A stretch of DNA of 7,013 bases from Clostridiales bacterium (GTDB lineage: Bacteria > Bacillota > Clostridia > Tissierellales > Sedimentibacteraceae), in assembly GCA_003487955.1 (NCBI GenBank), contig DNNJ01000082.1:1-7013 (forward strand), given 5' to 3'. The notes under the pieces were generated by a model that saw nothing but the letters and a program-made list of their open reading frames with translations, had not been told where the DNA came from and did no database searches. Positions 1 to 5,946 of this stretch are shown piece after piece. The number at the start of each line of letters is the position of its first letter. Within the stretch, counting starts at the first letter, position 1. The position numbers were made by a program, and so were the translations under genes.

Positions 1-607
1 ACTTTATTTTAGCGTTTACAGTAACCAGATACAGCATTTTTAATAAAGCTTCATCCGTTGGGAATATGCTCTTACCTTTGGTTACTTTGCGTAGTTGCCG
101 GTGATAACTCTCGATCATATTGGTAGTATAAATAATTTTACGAATCTCGGGTGGATATTTGAAAAAAGTTGATATTTCCGCCCAGTTGTTACGCCAGGAG
201 CGTACGATTAAAGGGTATTTATCGCCCCAGGCAGCCTCAAATTGATTTAATTCTTCCTCTGCTGACGTCTCTGATGAAGCTGTATAAATGGGTTTTAAAG
301 CTGTAGTAATCTTTTTAACATCTTTGTAAGAAACATAACGTATAGAATTTCGTATCTGGTGAACTATACATTTTTGGATTTCTGCCTCCGGATAACAGGC
401 TGCAATGGCATCACTAAATCCGGTCAGATTGTCAACACAGATAATAAGTATATCTTGAACTCCACGGTTTTTTAGCTCGTTTAAAACATTAAGCCAAAAT
501 TTGGCTGATTCATTTTCGCCAATCCAGATACCTAAAACATCTTTAATACCATCCAAAACCATATAGGCTGCTTTATTAACGATCTGGCCGTCCTGCTTGA
601 CCTTAAA
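1..607 (-). CDS. IS256-family transposase, exon 2 (C-terminal part, cut by window edge)
   Basis: This is the second exon of a Mutator/IS256-type DDE transposase, which cuts and rejoins DNA at the ends of its own element. Reading minus-strand from 607 it is open for 202 codons to the window edge, starting F-K-V-K-Q-D-G. Numbered in the spliced protein it supplies residues 178 to about 379. The second catalytic aspartate is D236 in the ICVDNLTGF motif. The likely catalytic glutamate is E343 in TTNMIESYHRQLRKVTK. Both spacings match the IS256 family (D-D about 65, D-E about 108). The family is usually around 400 residues, so roughly 20-30 residues are missing past position 1. It has no start of its own and depends on splicing of the intron to join exon 1 (3041-3571). 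No internal stop or frameshift is visible, so the gene may still be functional. Confidence 0.93.
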
Positions 608-646
608 GTGGGCTAAATATTCGGGCGTGCCCGAATACTCGCCCCC
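608..646 (-). ncRNA. group II intron domain VI with branch-point A
   Basis: The 39 nt after domain V fold into a hairpin. A basal GGGC/GCCC helix is followed by a long helix that includes ATTCGGG/CCCGAAT and closes on the loop CACG. One adenosine at position 614 is left bulged on the 3' strand between the two helices, seven nucleotides from the intron's last base counting that base. This is the expected position of the branch-point A that attacks the 5' splice site to form the lariat. The intron's last bases, AC, are unpaired. Confidence 0.88.
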
Positions 647-680
647 GAACCGGACTTGCTCGTCTCCAAGCATCCGGCTC
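647..680 (-). ncRNA. group II intron domain V (catalytic hairpin)
   Basis: This is a 34-nt hairpin. The lower 8-bp helix pairs GAGCCGGA with TCCGGTTC. A 2-nt AG bulge on the 3' side is followed by a 6-bp upper helix (TGCTTG/CGAGCA) capped by the GNRA tetraloop GAGA. It contains the AGC catalytic triad near its 5' end. The length, bulge and tetraloop match the most conserved part of bacterial group II introns. It starts only five bases after the maturase stop codon. Confidence 0.95.
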
Positions 681-685
681 TCCGT

Positions 686-2551
686 TTATCCATAGCTCTC
701 AATTGTTTTGAAGCAGTCTTGACACACTACTAGTGTCTTGCGGCGGATTTCCAGCATTTTTTGCTCCCATGGTGTCGAGCCTGTTAGTTCTTTCAATTTT
801 TTGACTTGATACACCAGAGGATTTTCAGTGGCTATTCCGCATAACTCACACGCATTTGCAAGCAACCGTGTTGCGAGGTTTTTTATCTTCCTGTACTTTT
901 CATAGATTGGTAAAGTGTCCATCTCTATGTATAAAGGAGTTCTTCGTTTCTTAAATCCTTCGTCGTACAGGTACGCTTGCTTAGTTGCTCCACTTTTGGT
1001 CGTGTACTCTACCGTAAATTTTCCATTGCAGTTGAACCTGTCGATTATTTTCCCGATTGAGCATCTGTATTTGCTGCTCAGCGTTTTATATAGGCTGTAT
1101 TCCATGATATATTTATACTTGTTTAATACAGAGACATTGTTTGCCAGACAGTAATAATTGTATAGTCCTCGGATTTCATAATTATAGGTCCGAAGTATTT
1201 CCAGGTTTGTTCTATTGACAAGTTCTTTGCGTGGCATTGGCATCCATTGTTCCTTTTGGCCTTTTCTTGTTCTTACTCGCATAACGCCGGTACCCAGAAG
1301 TTTAGACAACCATTTTTCTTTGGGGACGTAAAGCTTAACCTTGTCTTTATAGTACTTTCCCTTACGCTTGGTCCCTGCACATATGGCTTCATCTCTGGAT
1401 ATAGTGATTTCATAGCTCAGGAATCTTGCCCTCTTCCGGCCATGGGTGATGAGCGTTTTTTCCTGGGACAGTTGCAGTTTTAGCATTTCAGCGCAATAAT
1501 TGGTAATATCCAACTTAATCTTTTCTGCGTCTGCTTTACTGCCTATGACACCGCATAACCAGTCGTCGGCATAGCGTGTATATACCAGTCTTTTGTAGTT
1601 TCCGTCCATTGGCATGCGCGAGGGTATTTTTTTTGCTTCCTGTTTCATCGCTGCTATCTCATGTTGAGCGTAATTCTTTTCGGCTTCGGTCATTGTACCC
1701 CAGTTTTTTCTGTAAACATTTATCTTGTAATTTGCTGCATTGTTTAGGGCGTAATATTCTTTGTTATAGGCCCGCTTTGTACCTGAATTGAAGCTTGCGG
1801 CGTATTGCACCAGAAAGTTGTCGAGTTCATTTAGATAGATGTTTGCCAGTATGGGACTGATTACTGAGCCTTGTGCTGCTCCGGAGTAGGTTTGGTTGAA
1901 TACTCTGTTCTCAAGGTATCCAGCTTTTAAAAATTTCCAGATAAGTGCAATGAAGTACTCGTCCTTGATTCGTTTTCTTAGGATTGAGATGAGAAGGTGA
2001 TGGTCTATGGCATCAAAACAGCCTTTAATATCTCCTTCGATAAACCATTTCACTCCGGTAAAGTTGTTTTTAATTTGCACTAACGCAGTATGACAGCTTC
2101 TATTCGGCCTGAAGCCATGAGAATATCTTGAAAACACCGGTTCGTAGATGCTTTCTAGTATCATGCGGACGACTTCCTGTGCAAGTTTGTCATCTGCCGA
2201 CGGAATCCCAAGCGGACGTTTTTTGCCGTTCTTCTTAGGTATATACTGTCTCCTGACCGGGTTGGGCGTATAGCTATGGTCTTTTAGCTTTGCAATAAGT
2301 TTGTATATTCGTTCTTTTCCCATTCCGCTTAGGGTCTGATTGTCTGTGCCTTTGGTCATGCTTCCCTTGTTTGCATAGATATTTGTGTAGGCCAAAAGGT
2401 AAAGATTAGGATTGTACAGATTCCTGTACAGCCGCGTGTAGCTGTAGTGGCTGTTACCTGCTTTGTCGCTAAGAGCCTTTAATACATTTACCGGATTTCT
2501 CAATGCATCACGCATCCTTCTGATATTTGTATTAAGAATAAACTGTTCCAC
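686..2551 (-). CDS. ltrA: group II intron-encoded reverse transcriptase/maturase
   Basis: This 621-residue multifunctional protein helps its own intron RNA fold and splice, and copies it into DNA during retrohoming. The reverse transcriptase fingers/palm span about residues 85-380. They include the conserved IPKKNGKKRPLGIP block, the FDAIDH region (D174, D180), SGAAQGSVISPILANIYL, and the catalytic YADD box at 327-330. A long insert of about 75 residues precedes YADD. The thumb/domain X maturase region covers about 390-500, with RGLYNYYCLANN at 461-472. The C-terminus (about 565-621) is an HNH-like zinc domain with CELC (568-571) and CQDC (610-613). Where active relatives carry His-His and C-terminal His residues, this one reads VYQVKKL and CFKTIES, so endonuclease function is doubtful. 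The start codon is GTG at 2551 with no clear Shine-Dalgarno at standard spacing. The next in-frame Met is residue 13. The stop lies five bases before domain V. Confidence 0.96.
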   Translation of the reverse strand: MEQFILNTNIRRMRDALRNPVNVLKALSDKAGNSHYSYTRLYRNLYNPNLYLLAYTNIYANKGSMTKGTDNQTLSGMGKERIYKLIAKLKDHSYTPNPVRRQYIPKKNGKKRPLGIPSADDKLAQEVVRMILESIYEPVFSRYSHGFRPNRSCHTALVQIKNNFTGVKWFIEGDIKGCFDAIDHHLLISILRKRIKDEYFIALIWKFLKAGYLENRVFNQTYSGAAQGSVISPILANIYLNELDNFLVQYAASFNSGTKRAYNKEYYALNNAANYKINVYRKNWGTMTEAEKNYAQHEIAAMKQEAKKIPSRMPMDGNYKRLVYTRYADDWLCGVIGSKADAEKIKLDITNYCAEMLKLQLSQEKTLITHGRKRARFLSYEITISRDEAICAGTKRKGKYYKDKVKLYVPKEKWLSKLLGTGVMRVRTRKGQKEQWMPMPRKELVNRTNLEILRTYNYEIRGLYNYYCLANNVSVLNKYKYIMEYSLYKTLSSKYRCSIGKIIDRFNCNGKFTVEYTTKSGATKQAYLYDEGFKKRRTPLYIEMDTLPIYEKYRKIKNLATRLLANACELCGIATENPLVYQVKKLKELTGSTPWEQKMLEIRRKTLVVCQDCFKTIESYG

Positions 2552-3040
2552 TTCGCCATGTAGACGGCTTTCCCGTCTTCGGACTACTATTGGAACTCCG
2601 TTGCCATATTGGATGACTCCAACTTAGGCAATCCTCGCTGGGTCTGAATCGAACATAGCTCTGTGTTCTCGGATACCACTTTCGTCATTTGCTGCTAATT
2701 GCAGTTGGGAGACAGGGAGCACTTATATACTATCATCCACTTTGACCATATATCCCTGTCACATGGCGTTCATAACCATCTTCCGCCAAGGCTGACGCTA
2801 TAGCCCCTCTGACTATGGTTCAGGCAGTATAGCTTTTATCCTTATACACAATCTCGTTTTGACACTTAGTCGTCGCATGATGGCTTGTGAACTTGTGCCT
2901 TTACCGACATGCTATTGTTACCCATTGGTTTCCCTTAGAGCTTAGTCGGTTAACGACGGGCTTCAGCGCCGAGCCCGCTGCCTTGCTATCGGCAGATTTC
3001 TTTTCAGCCCGTGCATCGTTTTTGATGCTTACGAGCGCAC
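2552..3040 (-). ncRNA. group II intron 5' ribozyme half (domains I-III and start of IV)
   Basis: These roughly 490 bases lie between the 5' splice site and the maturase start and hold no gene. The region begins with GTGCG and contains the domain I stem-loop with EBS1 (2711-2760). It continues through G-rich paired segments into the sequence just before the maturase start codon. I did not delimit domains II and III individually. Short reading frames here on either strand are by-products of the structured RNA. Confidence 0.85.
2711..2760 (-). ncRNA. intron domain I stem-loop carrying EBS1
   Basis: The outer arms GACAGGGA and TCCCTGTC form an 8-bp perfect helix, followed inward by ATATA/TATAT pairing. 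The loop contains GGTCAAAGTGGATGATAG. Within it, GTGGATG (2734-2740) is exactly complementary to CATCCAC, the last seven bases of exon 1. This is the arrangement expected of exon-binding site 1 in the Id3-type loop, which recognises the 5' exon in splicing and the DNA target in retrohoming. Confidence 0.85.
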
Positions 3041-3047
3041 GTGGATG
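3036..3047 (-). other. 5' splice site and IBS1 of the group II intron
   Basis: The exon 1 tail CATCCAC (3041-3047, IBS1) is followed directly by intron GTGCG (3036-3040). IBS1 covers the Ile176 and His177 codons and the last base of the Ala175 codon, just after catalytic Asp174. The intron therefore recognises DNA encoding a conserved active-site stretch of the transposase. Unspliced read-through adds only V-R-S before a TAA at 3029-3031. Confidence 0.9.
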
Positions 3048-3571
3048 GCATCCAGAAAAACGACTGCGTAGATATTTTGTAATGGCCGGTTTTGCCATTC
3101 TTTTATCAAGGGCATGATTTTATTGGTAACATTGGATATGAAGGTTGGTGATACCTCTATACCATAAAGGTGCTGAAGATGATCCTGGATCTCCCGGGTG
3201 CTTACTCCTTTGGCGTAAAGCGCTATAATTTGATCTTCGATCCCGGTTACACTCTTTTGATGTTTCTTTACAATTAACGGATCAAAATCGCCTTCACGAT
3301 CACGTGGTACTTGAAGATCTATTTCACCATACTCACTGCGTACAGTCTTTTTGCTGTGACCATTACGCCGGTTAGCGGTCTGCTTATTCTGAGCATCGTT
3401 CTTTTCGTAACCCAGGGTGGTATCTAATTCGGCTTCCAGCATTTCCTGGAGAGTCTCAGAGAAGAGATCTTTTAAGACCTTTTGAATATCCTCAGCCGTT
3501 TTTAAATTGTTTTCCTTAATGAATTGTTTCAATTCTGAGCGGGGTATTAATCTTTTTTTATCCATAATCAT
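3041..3571 (-). CDS. IS256-family transposase, exon 1 (N-terminal part)
   Basis: These 177 codons make the N-terminal half of a Mutator/IS256-type transposase, ending exactly at a codon boundary at the intron. Recognisable blocks are a helical N-terminus with LKDLFSETLQEMLEAELDTTLGY (about 35-57), the basic RRNGHSKKTV stretch (about 70), LQVPRDREGDFDP (about 87-99), the IIALYAKGVSTREI DNA-binding helix region (about 117-130), and the first catalytic aspartate D174 in VVFLDAIH. Exon 2 (1-607) continues in frame. Two starts are possible. ATG at 3571 follows GGAAAGG by six bases. ATG at 3565 follows AGGA by seven bases and would shorten the protein by two residues. Without splicing the product would be a 180-residue fragment carrying only one of the three catalytic residues, presumably inactive. 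Confidence 0.93.
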
Positions 3572-3607
3572 GTCCTGCCTTTCCTTTTTATTTTATATTT
3601 GGAAAGA

Positions 3608-3635
3608 GCAGAAGCACAATTTATTTTACACACTC
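3608..3635 (-). repeat. putative IS256 terminal inverted repeat (transposase-proximal end)
   Basis: On the minus strand this 28-base stretch begins GAGTGTGTAAAATAAATTG. That resembles the GTGT-rich tips I recall for IS256-family elements, and it sits about 40 bases upstream of the transposase start, where an end is expected. The partner repeat lies outside the window, so the length and exact tip are uncertain. The next eight plus-strand bases (AAAATTTT, 3636-3643) are the candidate target duplication. Confidence 0.45.
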
Positions 3636-3682
3636 AAAATTTTTGTCCGATTAATCTTTGCAAATTAGCCTCTGTCTATTGC

Positions 3683-5437
3683 TTAAATGTATCTAAACTT
3701 TTTATGCCCCTTTTTTTTGAACAATCTCTTATAAATATCACTGCTACTTATTAATTCTGTATGAGTACCTTCATCGTCAATAACGCCTTCATTCATGACA
3801 TATATTTTAGGGAAATCAATAAAACTACTCAAACGATGTGCAACCATTAGTATAGTATGATCTTTCGAAAGTTCATGAATACTTTTCATTATAAAGTATT
3901 CAGATTCGCCATCTAAATCTGATGTTATTTCATCAAGTAAAAATATTTTGGAACCTCTTAAGACAGCTCTTGCCACTGATAGCCTTTGCTTTTGTCCACC
4001 CGATAGTTTTATCCCCCCCTCTCCTATTAATGTTTCGTATTTGTCTGGTAGCATATCAATATATTTATCAATATAAGCCTTCTTACAGGCATCTTGAATT
4101 TCTTCCATTGTTGCCATCGGTTTAGATAACAATAGATTTTCTTTTATCGAAGCATTAAATAAATATGGTTCCTGTCGTATATATGCTATGTTTTCTCTCA
4201 AGGACCTTAAGCTAATTTCTTCAATAGGTTTGCCATCTATAATTATTTTTCCATTCTTATGTTCATAAAGCCTGACAATCAAGTTTAACAAAGTACTTTT
4301 GCCACAACCATTTAAACCTACTATTGCAGATATTGTATTTGGTTTTATATTTAACGATACATTTTTTATTGTCTCACAACTCGAATTATTATATTTAAAT
4401 TGCAAATCATTTATTTCAATACTTCCCTGTAATATATTAAACACTGCTTCATCATTGTATTGCTCAATTTCAGCATCTAATAAATAATAAACTCTCTCTA
4501 AAGATACAGCAGTTGTTTGAATAAGTATGTTCGCAGCAATTATATTTTGAATAGAATTTAGAAACTTGCTAATATATCCATTAAATGCGATATATGACCC
4601 TATCGATAGTTTATCTGAAATAATCAACCATGCTCCGTAGGCGATAATAACCCAATCTGTTATTGTTGTGACGCTAATATTAAGTAATCCAGAGAATGTT
4701 GAAGCAATTGTTATTTTCATGTTATTTGCAAAGGTTTGATCTGAATAATTATTAAATCTATTTAATACCAACTTTTCTATTGTTAAACATTTGATTTCTC
4801 TAATTGATATTAGCGCTTCTTGCAAGAAACTATAATAATTGTCTCTAATTTTTTTCCCTTCTTGAGAATAATGCTTTATTTTTCTTCCAAATAAATAATA
4901 TATTAAAAATGTTATAGGAAATGAGAATACTGCTATTAGTGACAAACCTATTGATAATCTTAATACGAAATATCCTGTGACTATGACTGTTGCTATTGAT
5001 AATACAATATTAAGAAGATCTTCCGTATAAAATTTCGATATAATTGTTGTATCATCTTCAATTCGAGAAATAAATTCTCCTATTTTTATTTGGTCAAATT
5101 TTTCTGTCGGCAATCTAACTATTTTGACAAAAAAATCATTTTTTATAGAAAGTGACATTTTATTTTTTAATAGATTATTAAGATAGGTTTCAACAAAACT
5201 CAAGGCAGAATTAAATACAAATATCAAAAATAGTATAAATATTATATTAATTACTTCTGTATAATTTTTCATAACAATTGAATCAATAATTTTGCCCATA
5301 TAAAAAGTTGGTAAAAGTTCTAATATAGTAGTAAGTATTGTAACAATATATAACCATACTAAATATTTTTTTACCGGCTTAATATATGAGAGTGTTCTTT
5401 TAAATAAAAATTTTTCATCACTTGATAAAATTTTCAT
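3683..5437 (-). CDS. ABC exporter (fused membrane and ATPase domains), probable export of modified peptides
   Basis: This is a half-transporter of 584 residues that would work as a homodimer in the cytoplasmic membrane, using ATP to move a substrate out of the cell. The membrane domain fills about residues 1-310, with hydrophobic segments near 25-45, 63-82, 145-185 and 255-280. The ATPase domain follows: Walker A GLNGCGKST (374-382), Q-loop glutamine at about 422 (YIRQEPYLF), signature LSGGQ (478-482), Walker B IFLLDE (498-503) with its catalytic glutamate, D-loop SDLD, and switch histidine at about 534 (VAHRLS). All key residues are intact. There is no N-terminal C39 peptidase domain, so it cannot trim leaders itself. 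I chose ATG at 5437: GGAG lies 12 bases upstream, whereas an in-frame TTG at 5455 would put GGAG inside the gene. It follows the two CXXX precursors, making them the likely substrates. Confidence 0.93.
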   Translation of the reverse strand: MKILSSDEKFLFKRTLSYIKPVKKYLVWLYIVTILTTILELLPTFYMGKIIDSIVMKNYTEVINIIFILFLIFVFNSALSFVETYLNNLLKNKMSLSIKNDFFVKIVRLPTEKFDQIKIGEFISRIEDDTTIISKFYTEDLLNIVLSIATVIVTGYFVLRLSIGLSLIAVFSFPITFLIYYLFGRKIKHYSQEGKKIRDNYYSFLQEALISIREIKCLTIEKLVLNRFNNYSDQTFANNMKITIASTFSGLLNISVTTITDWVIIAYGAWLIISDKLSIGSYIAFNGYISKFLNSIQNIIAANILIQTTAVSLERVYYLLDAEIEQYNDEAVFNILQGSIEINDLQFKYNNSSCETIKNVSLNIKPNTISAIVGLNGCGKSTLLNLIVRLYEHKNGKIIIDGKPIEEISLRSLRENIAYIRQEPYLFNASIKENLLLSKPMATMEEIQDACKKAYIDKYIDMLPDKYETLIGEGGIKLSGGQKQRLSVARAVLRGSKIFLLDEITSDLDGESEYFIMKSIHELSKDHTILMVAHRLSSFIDFPKIYVMNEGVIDDEGTHTELISSSDIYKRLFKKKGHKKFRYI

Positions 5438-5500
5438 TTTTATCAATGTCTCCAAACCAAAGAATTAATTAAATCTTGTTTCTTTTAAAAGATGGTAACA

Positions 5501-5541
5501 ACAATTCATTTCACTCTCTAATCAGAGAGTGAACGAATTGT
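5501..5541 (-). terminator. strong intergenic hairpin between precursors and exporter
   Basis: This is a perfect 10-bp stem (TTCACTCTCT/AGAGAGTGAA, minus strand) with a 4-base GATT loop. It is extended by a second 7-bp helix ACAATTC/GAATTGT beyond a small internal loop. No U-run follows directly (the next bases are TGTTACC), so it is not a classic intrinsic terminator. It could be a partial terminator, an RNA-stabilising 3' structure for the precursor message, or a processing site that lowers exporter expression relative to the peptides. The structure is seen directly; the role is inferred. Confidence 0.6.
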
Positions 5542-5556
5542 CATTAAATACTTCAA

Positions 5557-5606
5557 AATTACTAAAACGATATAAATCCTTTGAATTCATTTATGGTTTA
5601 GTAATT
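5557..5606 (-). repeat. AT-rich inverted repeat overlapping the second precursor stop codon
   Basis: The arms AATTACTAAA (5557-5566) and TTTAGTAATT (5597-5606) are perfectly complementary over 10 bases, with a 30-base spacer. One arm covers the stop codon and last codons of the 60-residue precursor. Being AT-rich with a long loop it would be weak. It may be chance, or an auxiliary part of the intergenic RNA structure together with the hairpin at 5501-5541. Confidence 0.35.
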
Positions 5607-5780
5607 ATACTTTACTCCGCCTTTACAATTCCCAGTGCAACTGGTATAACAATTGGTTTCACAAGTACCCTTACAACCATAACAAGTGCCAGTACATGTT
5701 AAGGTACAAGCTGCACATAAACATATATTGGGCTCTAATGAGTTGGTGCTATTATTTGTAATTTTGGTATCCAATTTCAT
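5598..5780 (-). CDS. CXXX-repeat RiPP precursor peptide B (60 aa)
   Basis: This 60-residue peptide is the presumed substrate of the radical SAM maturase. Its polar leader, MKLDTKITNNSTNSLEPN, runs to residue 18. The cysteine-rich core has ten cysteines at 20, 22, 25, 29, 33, 36, 40, 44, 48 and 52, mostly one every fourth residue and separated by small or polar residues (TGT, KGT, ETN, YTS, TGN). The tail is KGGVKYNY. The start at 5780 is chosen because the first residues match the leader of precursor A (5803-5946) and a GGGAG site (5791-5795) precedes it. A longer in-frame reading from 5858 would run back through precursor A in another frame and is not credible. It lies 22 bases downstream of precursor A. 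No double-glycine cleavage site precedes the core. A metal-binding role without modification is the main alternative. Confidence 0.88.
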   Translation of the reverse strand: MKLDTKITNNSTNSLEPNICLCAACTLTCTGTCYGCKGTCETNCYTSCTGNCKGGVKYNY

Positions 5781-5802
5781 ATTTTTCACACTCCCATAAT
5801 TT

Positions 5803-5946
5803 TTATGAACCTGAAACGCTAATTGAAAGGCAACCAGTACATAAGTTTGTACAATCACCTTTACATCCTACACAAGCACCACATATACACCAGTTAGGAG
5901 TTATAGGGTTGGTTTTATCATTATCCAATTTACTATCAAGCTTCAT
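5803..5946 (-). CDS. CXXX-repeat RiPP precursor peptide A (47 aa)
   Basis: This short gene encodes 47 residues beginning MKLDSKLDNDKTNPITPN, then a core with seven cysteines at 20, 22, 25, 28, 32, 36 and 39, ending LSISVSGS. The leader length, the MKLDxK start, the PN just before the core, and cysteines at 20, 22 and 25 are identical in placement to precursor B, so the two are duplicated paralogues. Their cores differ: A is shorter, has Trp19 before the first Cys, mixes 3- and 4-residue Cys spacing, and has a Cys-free Ser-rich tail. It is preceded by an ideal AGGAGGTGA ribosome binding site (5951-5959). It is small enough to be skipped by gene callers. Expected fate: modification by the upstream radical SAM enzyme and export by the downstream ABC protein. 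Confidence 0.85.
   Translation of the reverse strand: MKLDSKLDNDKTNPITPNWCICGACVGCKGDCTNLCTGCLSISVSGS

Larger units (their letters stand above)
608..3040 (-). mobile_element. group II intron, complete, inside IS256 transposase gene
   Basis: This is a self-splicing and retromobile RNA element of 2433 nt on the same strand as its host gene. The 5' end reads GTGCG (consensus GUGYG) immediately after the exon 1 codon for His177. The 3' end reads AGCCCAC, with a terminal AY dinucleotide. Domains V and VI fold canonically just before the 3' end, and an internal hairpin loop carries GTGGATG, complementary to the last seven exon bases (CATCCAC). The reverse transcriptase/maturase ORF sits in domain IV. 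The 5' ribozyme half (domains I-III) occupies about 2552-3040. Exon 1 is exactly 177 codons and exon 2 resumes in frame, so splicing restores the transposase. All parts looked for are present except EBS2, which I did not identify. The 34-nt domain V and the protein type suggest a IIB-like, chloroplast-like lineage; that subclass is an inference. Confidence 0.95.
1..3635 (-). mobile_element. IS256-family insertion sequence interrupted by a group II intron (left part of element outside window)
   Basis: The element comprises an IS256-type transposase gene split into two exons by a group II intron, plus a putative terminal inverted repeat upstream of the transposase start. The outer boundary at about 3635 is inferred from a GAGTGTGT... 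terminus (minus strand) that looks like IS256-family ends. The other terminus lies beyond position 1, so neither the repeat pair nor a target duplication can be confirmed. Without the intron the element would be roughly 1.3 kb, normal for the family. It ends 47 bases beyond the stop codon of the RiPP exporter gene, and its coding looks visibly less AT-rich than that operon, as expected of an incoming element. Confidence 0.8.

Noticed and set aside
915..1791. Three short plus-strand frames within the maturase gene
   Set aside because: They are antisense to a well-supported reverse transcriptase and show no recognisable protein features.
2887..3117. Overlapping short frames on both strands over the exon 1/intron junction
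   Set aside because: They cross the structured 5' part of the group II intron and the transposase exon; no family similarity or start signal supports them.
3600..3660. Possible transposase promoter with a TAAAAT -10 in the terminal repeat
   Set aside because: The only upstream candidate (CGGACA) is a poor -35 match with a 15-base spacer; not strong enough to call.
3922..4487. Two plus-strand frames antisense to the exporter ATPase domain
   Set aside because: The minus-strand gene has complete ATPase motifs; the antisense frames are compositional by-products.
5438..5455. TTG start adding six residues to the ABC exporter
   Set aside because: It would place the only nearby GGAG inside the coding region and has no Shine-Dalgarno of its own; ATG at 5437 is better supported.
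5522..5590. 22-residue minus-strand frame between precursor B and the exporter
   Set aside because: It has no ribosome binding site, no cysteines or leader-like similarity, and ends inside the hairpin; treated as chance.
5598..5780. Metallothionein or keratin-like reading of the Cys-rich peptide
   Set aside because: The paired leader, the adjacent maturase, the partner protein and the exporter make a RiPP precursor much more likely, although metal binding of the product is not excluded.
5598..5780. Tandem nucleotide repeat or CRISPR-like array suggested by repeated ACA/GTA-type triplets
   Set aside because: The periodicity is at the protein level (Cys codons); there are no repeated units with unique spacers.
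5781..5858. In-frame N-terminal extension of precursor B giving an 86-residue protein
   Set aside because: The extra 26 residues overlap the coding part of precursor A in another frame, while the internal ATG at 5780 has a ribosome binding site and yields a leader matching precursor A.
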